A stretch of 64,000 nt of DNA from Chitinophaga cymbidii (GTDB lineage Bacteria > Bacteroidota > Bacteroidia > Chitinophagales > Chitinophagaceae). A program made the translations under genes and the position numbers. Within the stretch, counting starts at the first letter, position 1, and each line of letters starts with the position of its first letter. Location of the stretch: contig NZ_BKAU01000001.1 of the NCBI RefSeq assembly GCF_007992715.1, positions 2,542,001 through 2,606,000 on the forward strand. The letters are read 5' to 3'. Below the pieces are notes generated by a model, which was given only the letters and a program-made list of their open reading frames with translations, was not told where the DNA came from and did not search any database. This document shows, one piece after another, positions 26,393-34,475 of this stretch.

Positions 26393-27060
26393 GGTATATA
26401 TCTTACTTTCTTTATTACTGGTGGCACTGGGGCTTCGGCCTGGCCTGCTTTGTGATCTGGCACGAGATCGCTGGGGAGCGGAAGTATGGCATCCGCACCA
26501 TCGGCACCGATAACCTCAAAGGTGTGGTCAGCGAAGAAGACCAGGATTTTATTACGATATACGAGCCCGTTAATTACTATTCCGCCAACTGGCTGTTCAG
26601 CCAGCTGAAGCCTGAAGACCGGCAGACGGGTTTCCTGGACGTGGGCTCCGGCCTGGGCCGCGTGCTCGCCATCGCCGCCGGTAACGGCTTCACCGACATT
26701 CACGGCGTAGAGTTTGCGCCGGAGCTGTGCAGCGCCTCCTTTGCCATGAAAGACACCCTGGAAAAAAGGCATCCGGGCGTGTCCGTTACTATTAATTGTA
26801 CAGATGCCCGTTATTATTCCATCCCAGAATCGATCGGCGTTATTTTCCTCTTCAACCCCTTCAACGACCGGATCATGGAAGCGTTCATACAGCAGGTGCT
26901 GGACAGCCTGAAAAGGCGGGAGCGGCCCCTGAAGATATTGTACGCCAACCCTGTATCCAAAGAGCTGTGGCTGAATGCGGGGTTTAAGGAAACGGCTTCC
27001 TTTGAGAAAATGACGTTTCTACAGGGGAGCATGATGGAGCGGGTTGCCCAATTCCCTTAA
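26389..27060 (+). CDS. Class I SAM-dependent methyltransferase with N-terminal hydrophobic helix
   Basis: The 223-residue protein has SAM-binding motif I at 83-91 (LDVGSGLGR), then GVEFAPELC, and a late FNPFNDR segment that replaces the usual D/NPPF-like motif. The first 25 residues (YISYFLYYWWHWGFGLACFVIW) are hydrophobic and could anchor it to the inner membrane. Translation probably starts at GTG 26389, giving a 4-bp GTGA overlap with the amidohydrolase stop; no nearby ATG preserves the N-terminal helix. Substrate unknown. Confidence 0.8.
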   Translation: MRYISYFLYYWWHWGFGLACFVIWHEIAGERKYGIRTIGTDNLKGVVSEEDQDFITIYEPVNYYSANWLFSQLKPEDRQTGFLDVGSGLGRVLAIAAGNGFTDIHGVEFAPELCSASFAMKDTLEKRHPGVSVTINCTDARYYSIPESIGVIFLFNPFNDRIMEAFIQQVLDSLKRRERPLKILYANPVSKELWLNAGFKETASFEKMTFLQGSMMERVAQFP

Positions 27061-27117
27061 TATGCTATTTTGCGGGTAGTTATTTTTCATAATTTACATT
27101 ATAAAGTAGCTGTTTCC

Positions 27118-27714
27118 TTGTCAACATCGCCTTATACTGACCAATTATTGCTCCACGAGATGGCAGCCGGAAGCGATGCCGCTTTCTGCACGCTGTTTGA
27201 CCGTTACTGGAACAAGGTGTATGCTTCCGCGCTGGTATTGACCAAGTCCCCGCAGGTGGCGCAGGACATCTCACAGGAGATCTTCCTGCAGCTGTGGCAG
27301 AACCGGGAGAAGGCCGCGGACATTAAAAGCCTGGACGGTTTTCTATTCATCAGCGCCCGGAACCTGATCTTCAAGAAAATGAGCCGCATGAAGCTGGAAG
27401 ATGCCTACCAGCAATATCTCAGTTCCCGTATGGAAACCGCCGCCAGCGATACAGAGATACCCGCCGCCCTGAAAGAGCTGCAATCCCTCGTGGAAGCCGG
27501 TATCCGCAAACTGCCGCCCCAGCAGCAGAAAGCTTTCCGGCTGAGCCGGGAAATGGGGCTGAGCCACGAGGAGATCAGCCGGCAGATGGGCGTCAGCCGG
27601 GCCGCGGTAAAAGATTATATTGTACGTTCCATCGCTTTCCTGCGGAAATATATGCATGAACATGCGCTCCTGGTGGCAGGCGCCCTTATATTGGCGTTAT
27701 CCCTGCTGCGCTAA
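27118..27714 (+). CDS. Module 2: FecI-type ECF sigma factor
   Basis: A 198-residue ECF sigma factor if started at TTG 27118 (Met-Ser-Thr-Ser-Pro). ATG 27160 is the first ATG, but it would remove conserved residues at the start of region 2. Region 2 runs from about 20 to 90 (LFDRYWNKVYASALV, DISQEIFLQLWQNRE) and region 4 from about 135 to 180 (SHEEISRQMGVSRAAVKDYIV). It ends in a strongly hydrophobic tail (ALLVAGALILALSLLR). It heads the rhamnosidase-containing module and is 57 bp from the methyltransferase gene. Confidence 0.85.
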   Translation: MSTSPYTDQLLLHEMAAGSDAAFCTLFDRYWNKVYASALVLTKSPQVAQDISQEIFLQLWQNREKAADIKSLDGFLFISARNLIFKKMSRMKLEDAYQQYLSSRMETAASDTEIPAALKELQSLVEAGIRKLPPQQQKAFRLSREMGLSHEEISRQMGVSRAAVKDYIVRSIAFLRKYMHEHALLVAGALILALSLLR

Positions 27715-27792
27715 AAAAATTTTTTCTTCCCGGCACTTCCTTTTTCTTCATTTAACGGTCTTTATACTGCAAGACGTTTAAACTGCTGTTCA

Positions 27793-28992
27793 ATGATGCA
27801 TAACGAGCTAAGGCGTTTACTGGAAAAATACCTGGCGGAAGAGCTTTCCGCCGAGGAATTCGGGCGCCTGTGGCAAGCCTTGCGGGAACCTTCCAACCGG
27901 GAGATATGGAAAAGCTTCATGGAGGATGTATGGAATAACCCGCAATACAGCAACCTTGGGGACGACGCCACCAAACATGCGGTGCTGGACCGGATTCGTC
28001 CCGTTTTAAGCAATACGCCCGCGCCACGGGGCTTTTTCCGGCGGCGTTACCTGTGGTGGTCCGCTGCGGCCTGCCTGGTGCTCGCTGTTACAGGGCTGAT
28101 GTTACTGCAAACTCCCAAATCGCAACCACAGCCGGTGGCGGTAAAGCCGGCGCCGCAGCAGGAAGTGCTCCCCGGCGGCAACAAAGCTATTCTGACGCTG
28201 GGAGATGGTTCCAGCATTACGCTGGACAGCGCGTCCAACGGTATGTTGAGCATCCAGGGCAACGCAAAGGTGATCAAGCTTGCGAACGGCCAGCTGGCGT
28301 ATGATATGGGAGATAGTAAAACGGCTACCGTGATGTATAACACCGTACGCACACCACGCGGCGGGCAATACCGCATCACCCTGCCGGACGGTACGGAAGC
28401 CTGGCTCAACGCAGCCTCCTCCATTACTTATCCGACGGCGTTCACCGGCAGCGAAAGAAAGGTGAGAGTGAGCGGCGAAGTTTATTTTGAAGTGGCGGCC
28501 ATGCAGCGGGCTTCCCGCAAAGTGCCTTTCATGGTAGACATCACGTCCGCCACGGGGGAGCACAAAGGAGAAGTGGAAGTGCTCGGCACGCATTTCAATA
28601 TCAATGCTTATGATGATGAAGCCGCGGTAAAAACAACATTGCTGGAAGGAGCCGTGAAGGTCCGCAAAGACGGCGCAGCGCCGGTGACACTGCAGCCGGG
28701 GCAACAGGCTGCGCTTAATACGCCCATTAAAATAACCGACGACATAGACCTCCACCAGGTCATCGCCTGGAAAGACGGATATTTCAATTTCTCGCAGGTA
28801 GACGTGGGTACCATGATGCGCCAGGCGGAAAGGTGGTATGACATCAAGGTGGAATACCCGAACGGAATACCCAAAGATCTGTTCAGCGGAACACTGCCCA
28901 GGACCGTAAACCTGTCGCAGTTTCTCGAAATACTGATATATAGCGATGTGAATGCCAAAATCGAAGAAAGGGTGGTAACGATCAACCCTTAA
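27793..28992 (+). CDS. Module 2: FecR family anti-sigma/sigma-regulator
   Basis: A 399-residue FecR protein. It has a cytoplasmic domain (1-82), one membrane helix (about 87-106), a periplasmic FecR domain (about 183-290, with TPRGGQYRITLPDG, VSGEVYFEVA and VLGTHFNINAY) and the C-terminal DUF4974 domain (about 330-399). It should hold the module 2 sigma factor inactive until the STN domain of the downstream SusC signals. ATG codons at 27793 and 27796 are both possible. It lies 78 bp after the sigma gene. Confidence 0.92.
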   Translation: MMHNELRRLLEKYLAEELSAEEFGRLWQALREPSNREIWKSFMEDVWNNPQYSNLGDDATKHAVLDRIRPVLSNTPAPRGFFRRRYLWWSAAACLVLAVTGLMLLQTPKSQPQPVAVKPAPQQEVLPGGNKAILTLGDGSSITLDSASNGMLSIQGNAKVIKLANGQLAYDMGDSKTATVMYNTVRTPRGGQYRITLPDGTEAWLNAASSITYPTAFTGSERKVRVSGEVYFEVAAMQRASRKVPFMVDITSATGEHKGEVEVLGTHFNINAYDDEAAVKTTLLEGAVKVRKDGAAPVTLQPGQQAALNTPIKITDDIDLHQVIAWKDGYFNFSQVDVGTMMRQAERWYDIKVEYPNGIPKDLFSGTLPRTVNLSQFLEILIYSDVNAKIEERVVTINP

Positions 28993-28996
28993 AACA

Positions 28997-29091
28997 GGCG
29001 CTGCAAGAGCGCCGGAGTAGTGAACATTAAAACCTAACGACTAAACCAAAATGCATTACCAGCCTGCCACGCGGGGATATAAGCGGGCAGG
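28997..29091. other. Two stem-loops in the module 2 fecR-susC gap
   Basis: GGCGCT/AGCGCC (28997-29002 with 29008-29013) lies just after the fecR stop and has an A-rich 5' flank. CCTGCC/GGCAGG (29063-29068 with 29086-29091, with an inner CGC/GCG) follows. Together with the stem at 29125-29151 this makes three hairpins in the longest fecR-susC gap of the window (233 bp). Confidence 0.4.
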
Positions 29092-29119
29092 TTCAATAAA
29101 AGTTTGAATACTGTTCAGG

Positions 29120-29151
29120 AAAAAGCCGGAAGTATGAGGGTACTTTCCGGC
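29120..29151 (-). terminator. Module 2 fecR-susC hairpin, terminator-like on the antisense strand
   Basis: Five A's (29120-29124) precede the stem GCCGGAAGTA/TACTTTCCGGC (29125-29134 with 29141-29151, one bulged T, 6-nt loop). On the minus strand it reads stem then five U's. It lies 74 nt before the susC start and shares the CCGGAAGT half-stem with the module 3 hairpin. Confidence 0.5.
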
Positions 29152-29207
29152 CGGTGCCTGGGCAGTAAGACATAATACAATTGGCTAAAACTGATTATTC
29201 CGCAAAC

Positions 29208-29228
29208 CCAAACAACCACAAAGTTATG
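29208..29228 (+). promoter_or_regulatory. Module 2 conserved susC start element
   Basis: CCAAACAA, then CCA, then CAAAGTTATG leads into the susC start codon at 29226. On the minus strand TAACTTTG (29226 to 29219) matches TAnnTTTG exactly. No TTTG or TTG was found at the -33 position on that strand. Confidence 0.4.
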
Positions 29229-32200
29229 AAATTTAAGCAATCGATTTCCACGGGGGCTTTGGGGCCTGACCACGCTCAAAAAACCAGCCGGCGGCCCTTC
29301 CGAAAAACATTCCTTATTATGAAATTAACGGCCATCATTCTTCTCGTAGCTTGCCTCCAGGTGAGTGCGGAAGGCTTCAGCCAGCAGATCACGATCCACG
29401 TGAAGAACGGTTCGCTGGAAAAAGTGTTTGCCGAGATCGGCAGACAGAGCGGCTATCATTTCTTTTTTAATGAGCGGCTGCTGAGGGGTGCAAAGAAAGT
29501 ATCGCTGAATCTGCAGGAGGCATCGCTGAAAGAAGCGCTGGATGCCTGCTTTAACGGGCAACCGTTTAACTATGTGATCGTAAAGCAGATCGTAGTGGTG
29601 AAGAAAAAAGATGAAGCGCCGGAACCTATCGTGCTGCGGGCCTTGCCGGTGGTGATCACCGTGAAAGGCCGGATTACCAGCGAAGCAGGAGAGCCGCTGC
29701 CCGGCGCCAGCATCAGGCTGAAGAACAGCACCACAGGCACCACCACCAATGCCAATGGCGAATTCACCTTGTCCCTGCCGGATGGTACGGACGTGGAACT
29801 GGAAATATCCATGCTCGGCTATAAGACCATCACCATTAAGCCGGAGAACCTGGCGAATGTTGTGGTAGCATTAAAAGAAGAATCCACCACGCTGGAAAAT
29901 TTCGTGGTGATCGGTTATGGTACGGCGCGGCGCCAGGACTTCACCGGGTCTGTGAGTTCGGTGAAGCTGGAAGGTTCGCCGCTGGCGCAGATGCCGAATA
30001 TGAGCGCGCTGGAAGCGATCAAAGGCAATGTTTCCGGTTTGAGCGTAGGGGCTGTTAACTCGGCGGGAGGAGAGCCTTCCATTGATGTACGCGGACAAAA
30101 TTCGATCAGTGATGATGCGAACAGGCCGCTGATTGTGCTGGATGGCACCATATACATGGGAAGCCTGGCAGATATCAATCCGAACGACATCGCCAGCTTC
30201 GACATTTTGAAAGACGCAACCTCCGCGGCGGCCTACGGCTCCCGTTCCGCCAACGGCGTAATTGCCATCACCACAAAGAAAGGCCGTCAGGGTAAGCCGG
30301 TGATCTCTTTCAATACATCCACCGGCTGGCAGACCTGGCAGAATAAACCGGTAATGATGAAAGGGGAGGAATGGCTGGAAGTAGTAAACGCGCGCAACCG
30401 TTATACACCCGGCTCTACTAACTGGCTCAAGCCCGGAGAAGTGGCCAACAGAGATGCCGGCAAAGAAACAGTATGGCTGGACGAAGTGACCCGCACCGGC
30501 GTCATTCAAAGCTACCAGGCGTCTGTTTCCGGCGCTACTGAGAACGTAAACTATTATCTTTCCACTTCCTACGATGACAATAAGGGCATCATTTATGGTG
30601 ATAACTTCAATCGCATTTCCGTACTCGCTAAATTGAAAACCAATATCACCTCCTGGCTGGAAGTAGGGATAGACGGCAGCTTTAACAAGCGGGACTATTC
30701 CGGCGTAGCCGCCAACGTTGGATCGGCACAGACAATGTCACCATACGGTGTAATGTTCCGCGACGATCAGGGCAACCTGGAAAAATACCCCTATACGCAG
30801 TCATCAACAAATCCACTCTGGGATGCCAACAGCGGTACCCGCGACAATGACGATGTTCGAAATAACTACCGCATGAACGCCTACGCAGTAGTGAAGGTTC
30901 CCTGGGTGAAAGGGCTCAGCTACCGCGCTACTTACCTGATCAACCAGGAAAAATGGCGCTCTGGCAACTTCTACTATGAAGGGTACTTTGTACAGGAAGG
31001 AGAGGGACTTGCCAGGTATTCACCTGCCACCATACAAGGTTTCCTCGCCCGCGCGAACGGATACATGCAGAATGACAATACCTACAGCTATGTATTCGAC
31101 AACATCATTAATTACAAAAACGACTTTGGCAACCATGGTGTAGACGTAACATTGGTTGCCACGCGGGACTATACGAAATGGGATCGCATCAATACTACCG
31201 GAAGCGATTTTGCTGCCAACGGGAATACTGCCCTCGGCTTGTGGGGACTCCACAAGGCAACTGTGCAAAGGGTAACGCTCGATGCGAACGAACGCGCCAA
31301 CATCGGCTACCTCGCCCGTCTAAGCTATTCCTTTAACAGCAAATATTTCTTCACTGGTTCCTTCCGTCGTGATGGCGCTTCCGTTTTCGGGGCCAACAAC
31401 AAATGGGCACACTTCGGGGCCGCCGGCCTCGCCTGGCGTATCACGGAAGAGAACTTCATGAAGAACATCAAACCGCTGGATAATCTGAAACTCAAAGTTT
31501 CCTGGGGCCAGAACGGCAACCAGAGCATCGGGCCATACGGCACCTTGTCAACCATCGCCAACGCTGCTTCAGGAGGTGTTCGCTATGAGTTTTCCAATAC
31601 CCCGGGAGTGATCAACTACGGTCTCTTCCAGAACGCCCTCGGCAATGCGGACCTCGGCTGGGAAACTACCTCCGCCTGGAATGCCGGATTCGAATCCGCC
31701 TGGCTTGACGGAAGATTATTCGTGGATGTAGATATGTATTCTTCTAAAACTACCAACCAGATTTTTACCCGCAACATCCCTGTAATGACCGGCTTCAAAA
31801 CCATCAAAACATCATTGGGGCAGGTGAATAACAAAGGGATGGATGTAAGTGTGCGCTCGGTGAATGTGCGGCAGCGCGACTTCTCCTGGAGCACCGGCCT
31901 CAACTTCTGGATCAACCGGAACAAGCTCGTGAGGCTCTATGGTGAGGATTTGGACGGCGACGGCAAGGAAGATAATGATCTTGCCAGCGGGTTGTTTATC
32001 GGAGAATCGTTGGATGCCATCTTTGGATATGAGCAGATCGGCATCGTACAGGAAGATGACGCAGAATACATTGCACAGACCGGTGCTGCGCCCGGTGCGC
32101 CCAAGTATAGGGATATTGACAAGAACCCCGGCATTTCCGCAGACGACCGGAAAATACTGGGAAATGGGAAGGAAAATTTCCGCCTGAGCATCAATAATAC

Positions 32201-32642
32201 TTTTACTTATAAAGATTTTGACCTGTACGTAATGTTTGCCGGCGTATTCGGCGGCAACGGATGGTACATGGCCAGCAACGATGAAGCTTACCTCACCTCC
32301 GGCACCGGCCGCTTTAACGACAACATGACCTCCAAGCCTTACTGGACCCCCGAGAACAGAAGCAACGTCTATCCCTCCGCGTACTTCGCCGGAGATGGCC
32401 GCTTTCTGGGCCTGCAATCCCGCGCCTTTGTAAGATTGCAAGACCTGACGCTCACCTGGCGGGTAAAACAGGATTGGCTCAAAAAAATTCGCGTGAACAG
32501 CGCAAGAGTATTCCTCAGCGGAAGAAACCTGGCTACGTTCACCAACTGGTTTGGCGGAGATCCCGAAACAGGTACGCCGGTAAGAGTGAACACCCTGCCG
32601 GTACCCACCACTTTTTCCATCGGCGCCAATCTCAGTTTCTAA
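29226..32642 (+). CDS. Module 2: SusC/RagA TonB-linked outer membrane protein with STN domain
   Basis: A 1138-residue TonB-dependent importer. ATG 29226 gives a 31-residue extension before the signal peptide, which starts at Met32 and ends near AEGFSQ (53). A TTG at 29181 is rejected as the start. Domains are STN (about 54-127), carboxypeptidase D regulatory-like (144-215), plug (about 230-360, with DVRGQNSIS, PLIVLDG, FDILKDATSAAAYGSRSANGV) and barrel. With SusD and two rhamnosidases downstream, the cargo is probably a rhamnose-containing oligosaccharide. The STN domain should trigger the FecR/sigma pair upstream. Confidence 0.93.
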   Translation: MKFKQSISTGALGPDHAQKTSRRPFRKTFLIMKLTAIILLVACLQVSAEGFSQQITIHVKNGSLEKVFAEIGRQSGYHFFFNERLLRGAKKVSLNLQEASLKEALDACFNGQPFNYVIVKQIVVVKKKDEAPEPIVLRALPVVITVKGRITSEAGEPLPGASIRLKNSTTGTTTNANGEFTLSLPDGTDVELEISMLGYKTITIKPENLANVVVALKEESTTLENFVVIGYGTARRQDFTGSVSSVKLEGSPLAQMPNMSALEAIKGNVSGLSVGAVNSAGGEPSIDVRGQNSISDDANRPLIVLDGTIYMGSLADINPNDIASFDILKDATSAAAYGSRSANGVIAITTKKGRQGKPVISFNTSTGWQTWQNKPVMMKGEEWLEVVNARNRYTPGSTNWLKPGEVANRDAGKETVWLDEVTRTGVIQSYQASVSGATENVNYYLSTSYDDNKGIIYGDNFNRISVLAKLKTNITSWLEVGIDGSFNKRDYSGVAANVGSAQTMSPYGVMFRDDQGNLEKYPYTQSSTNPLWDANSGTRDNDDVRNNYRMNAYAVVKVPWVKGLSYRATYLINQEKWRSGNFYYEGYFVQEGEGLARYSPATIQGFLARANGYMQNDNTYSYVFDNIINYKNDFGNHGVDVTLVATRDYTKWDRINTTGSDFAANGNTALGLWGLHKATVQRVTLDANERANIGYLARLSYSFNSKYFFTGSFRRDGASVFGANNKWAHFGAAGLAWRITEENFMKNIKPLDNLKLKVSWGQNGNQSIGPYGTLSTIANAASGGVRYEFSNTPGVINYGLFQNALGNADLGWETTSAWNAGFESAWLDGRLFVDVDMYSSKTTNQIFTRNIPVMTGFKTIKTSLGQVNNKGMDVSVRSVNVRQRDFSWSTGLNFWINRNKLVRLYGEDLDGDGKEDNDLASGLFIGESLDAIFGYEQIGIVQEDDAEYIAQTGAAPGAPKYRDIDKNPGISADDRKILGNGKENFRLSINNTFTYKDFDLYVMFAGVFGGNGWYMASNDEAYLTSGTGRFNDNMTSKPYWTPENRSNVYPSAYFAGDGRFLGLQSRAFVRLQDLTLTWRVKQDWLKKIRVNSARVFLSGRNLATFTNWFGGDPETGTPVRVNTLPVPTTFSIGANLSF

Positions 32643-32660
32643 CCACTAATCCACGCAAAC

Positions 32661-34388
32661 ATGAAGAAGTCAATATTCAAACATACATCCACCTGGGCCC
32701 TGCTGCTTTTGATGAGCGCCGCCGGCTGTAAGTCGGACATGGATTTTCTGACGGAAAAACCCAAGACCTTTTACACCGTAGACAATGCCTTTGCCACCTC
32801 TTCACAGGTAGACCAGGTGCTCGTTTCCATCTACTCCCAATTGCGCGACCTCTGGGCCAATCCTTCGGAAGAAGCCTGGATCTTCGTATTCCGCGGCAAT
32901 GGTACCGATATGTTCGATGTGCCCAGCATCCGCAGGGGTAACTCGTTTAACAACTACGGCAACATCAACGCCGATCACGGCCATTTTAATAACGCCTACA
33001 GCACCTGGTACCAGATGATCTCCAAGGCGAACCTCGCCCTTTATGCGTCAGAATTGCCGCAGATCGCCTGGTCAACTCCCGAAGAAAAAGCTTACACCGT
33101 AGCACAGGCCCGTTTCTTCCGCGCATTCGCCTACCGCAATCTCGGTGAGCTGTTCGGCGGTGTGCCCATCGTAACAGAGATCACCACCACACCGCGCTAC
33201 GATTTCAAAAGAGCCACCCGCGTGGAAACCTACCAGTTCGCCATCGATGAGCTGCTGGCCATTGAAAATGATCTCCCTGAAATCACCGTTAAAGGCGGAC
33301 GCCTGGTAAGAGGCGCCGCACAGCATAACCTCGCGGAACTCTATCTCGCTTTAGGCATCCAGCTCGCGGCAGACGGTAGGGCCGCCGACGCGCAGACCGC
33401 TTACGGCGAATCCGTAAAATTCGCCAACAAGGTAATAGACGGCGGCACCTATTCCCTGATGAATACCCGCTTCGGTACCCGCCAGAATGAAGCACAGGGA
33501 AATGTGTACTGGGACCTCTTCCAGGAAGGGAATGTGAACTACCAGGACGGTAACAGGGAATGCATCTGGGCCATCCAGATCGATTATGCCGCATACCGTG
33601 CGGAAGATGGTAAATCCAAACTGCCTTATTCCCGCACCTATAGCCCCGTATTCCGCGATGGCGCTAAAGACCACCTCACCGGCACCGGCGTGGACGTTGG
33701 CGGCAGGGGCATCTCACAGATCATGCCCACCATGTATACCCGCGACGAGATCTATGCGGACAAATGGGCCGATGATATGCGCAACTCTGATATCGTTTTC
33801 CGCAGGATCTTCAACGGCAACGTGGCCTCTTCTCCATACTACGGCGTACCCGTTCCCTGGTCCGTCATGTATGAAGGCAGCGCAGATCCTACCACCAACA
33901 CGAACAACAGAAGCCTCTGCTACCCGGTGTCCTGCAAGATCGCGACGGACAAATATACCGGCCTCGCGGATGGTGAAAATATGAGCAACCTCTTCCGCGA
34001 TGATTATTTCATCCGCCTGTCCGAAACCATCCTGCTGCGCGCGGAAGCCAAACAGCGCATGGGCAACAAACCCGGCGCCGCGGCAGACATCAACCTCCTG
34101 CGCGACCGCGCGCAATGCACCTACAAGGTCAGTGCCGCGGACATGGACGACAATTTCAACATGATCCTCGACGAGCGCGCACGGGAACTGGTATACGAAG
34201 AATGCCGCTGGAACACCCTCCTGCGCATGGGCGGCACCATCGCAACAACCCGCATCAAGCAATATGCATACTGGCCTGAAGCACAGGCTACGCTGACCTT
34301 TAACTACAACCTGTGGCCTATCCCGCAGGGCGTTATCGATACGAACAAAGATGAACCTTTGGCGCAGAACGAAGGTTGGATTAGATAA
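32661..34388 (+). CDS. Module 2: RagB/SusD family surface lipoprotein
   Basis: A 575-residue SusD-like lipoprotein with lipidated Cys23 (SAAGC). The family's helical core is visible (VAQARFFRAFAYRNLGELFGG, RGAAQHNLAELYLALG), as are the C-terminal RLSETILLRAEAKQRMG and ERARELVYEECRWNTLLRMG segments. It should cap the SusC barrel and bind the glycan at the cell surface. It starts 18 bp after susC. A strong terminator follows, so the rhamnosidases may have their own promoter or depend on readthrough. Confidence 0.93.
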   Translation: MKKSIFKHTSTWALLLLMSAAGCKSDMDFLTEKPKTFYTVDNAFATSSQVDQVLVSIYSQLRDLWANPSEEAWIFVFRGNGTDMFDVPSIRRGNSFNNYGNINADHGHFNNAYSTWYQMISKANLALYASELPQIAWSTPEEKAYTVAQARFFRAFAYRNLGELFGGVPIVTEITTTPRYDFKRATRVETYQFAIDELLAIENDLPEITVKGGRLVRGAAQHNLAELYLALGIQLAADGRAADAQTAYGESVKFANKVIDGGTYSLMNTRFGTRQNEAQGNVYWDLFQEGNVNYQDGNRECIWAIQIDYAAYRAEDGKSKLPYSRTYSPVFRDGAKDHLTGTGVDVGGRGISQIMPTMYTRDEIYADKWADDMRNSDIVFRRIFNGNVASSPYYGVPVPWSVMYEGSADPTTNTNNRSLCYPVSCKIATDKYTGLADGENMSNLFRDDYFIRLSETILLRAEAKQRMGNKPGAAADINLLRDRAQCTYKVSAADMDDNFNMILDERARELVYEECRWNTLLRMGGTIATTRIKQYAYWPEAQATLTFNYNLWPIPQGVIDTNKDEPLAQNEGWIR

Positions 34389-34402
34389 ACTGGCTGAAAG
34401 TG

Positions 34403-34449
34403 AACATGAGGTTGACTAAAAAACGGGTCAACCTCATGTTTCTTTTTTT
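34403..34449 (+). terminator. Strong intrinsic terminator after module 2 SusD
   Basis: A perfect 14-bp stem, AACATGAGGTTGAC with GTCAACCTCATGTT (34403-34416 and 34427-34440), with a 10-nt loop and followed by TCTTTTTTT. It separates susCD from the GH78 gene. Confidence 0.85.
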
Positions 34450-34475
34450 AAGCAGCCGCGAATATCTTTATTACC

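Noticed and set aside
29181..29226. TTG start giving 15 more residues on module 2 SusC
   Set aside because: ATG 29226 fits the conserved start element shared by all four susC genes; the extra residues are not shared.
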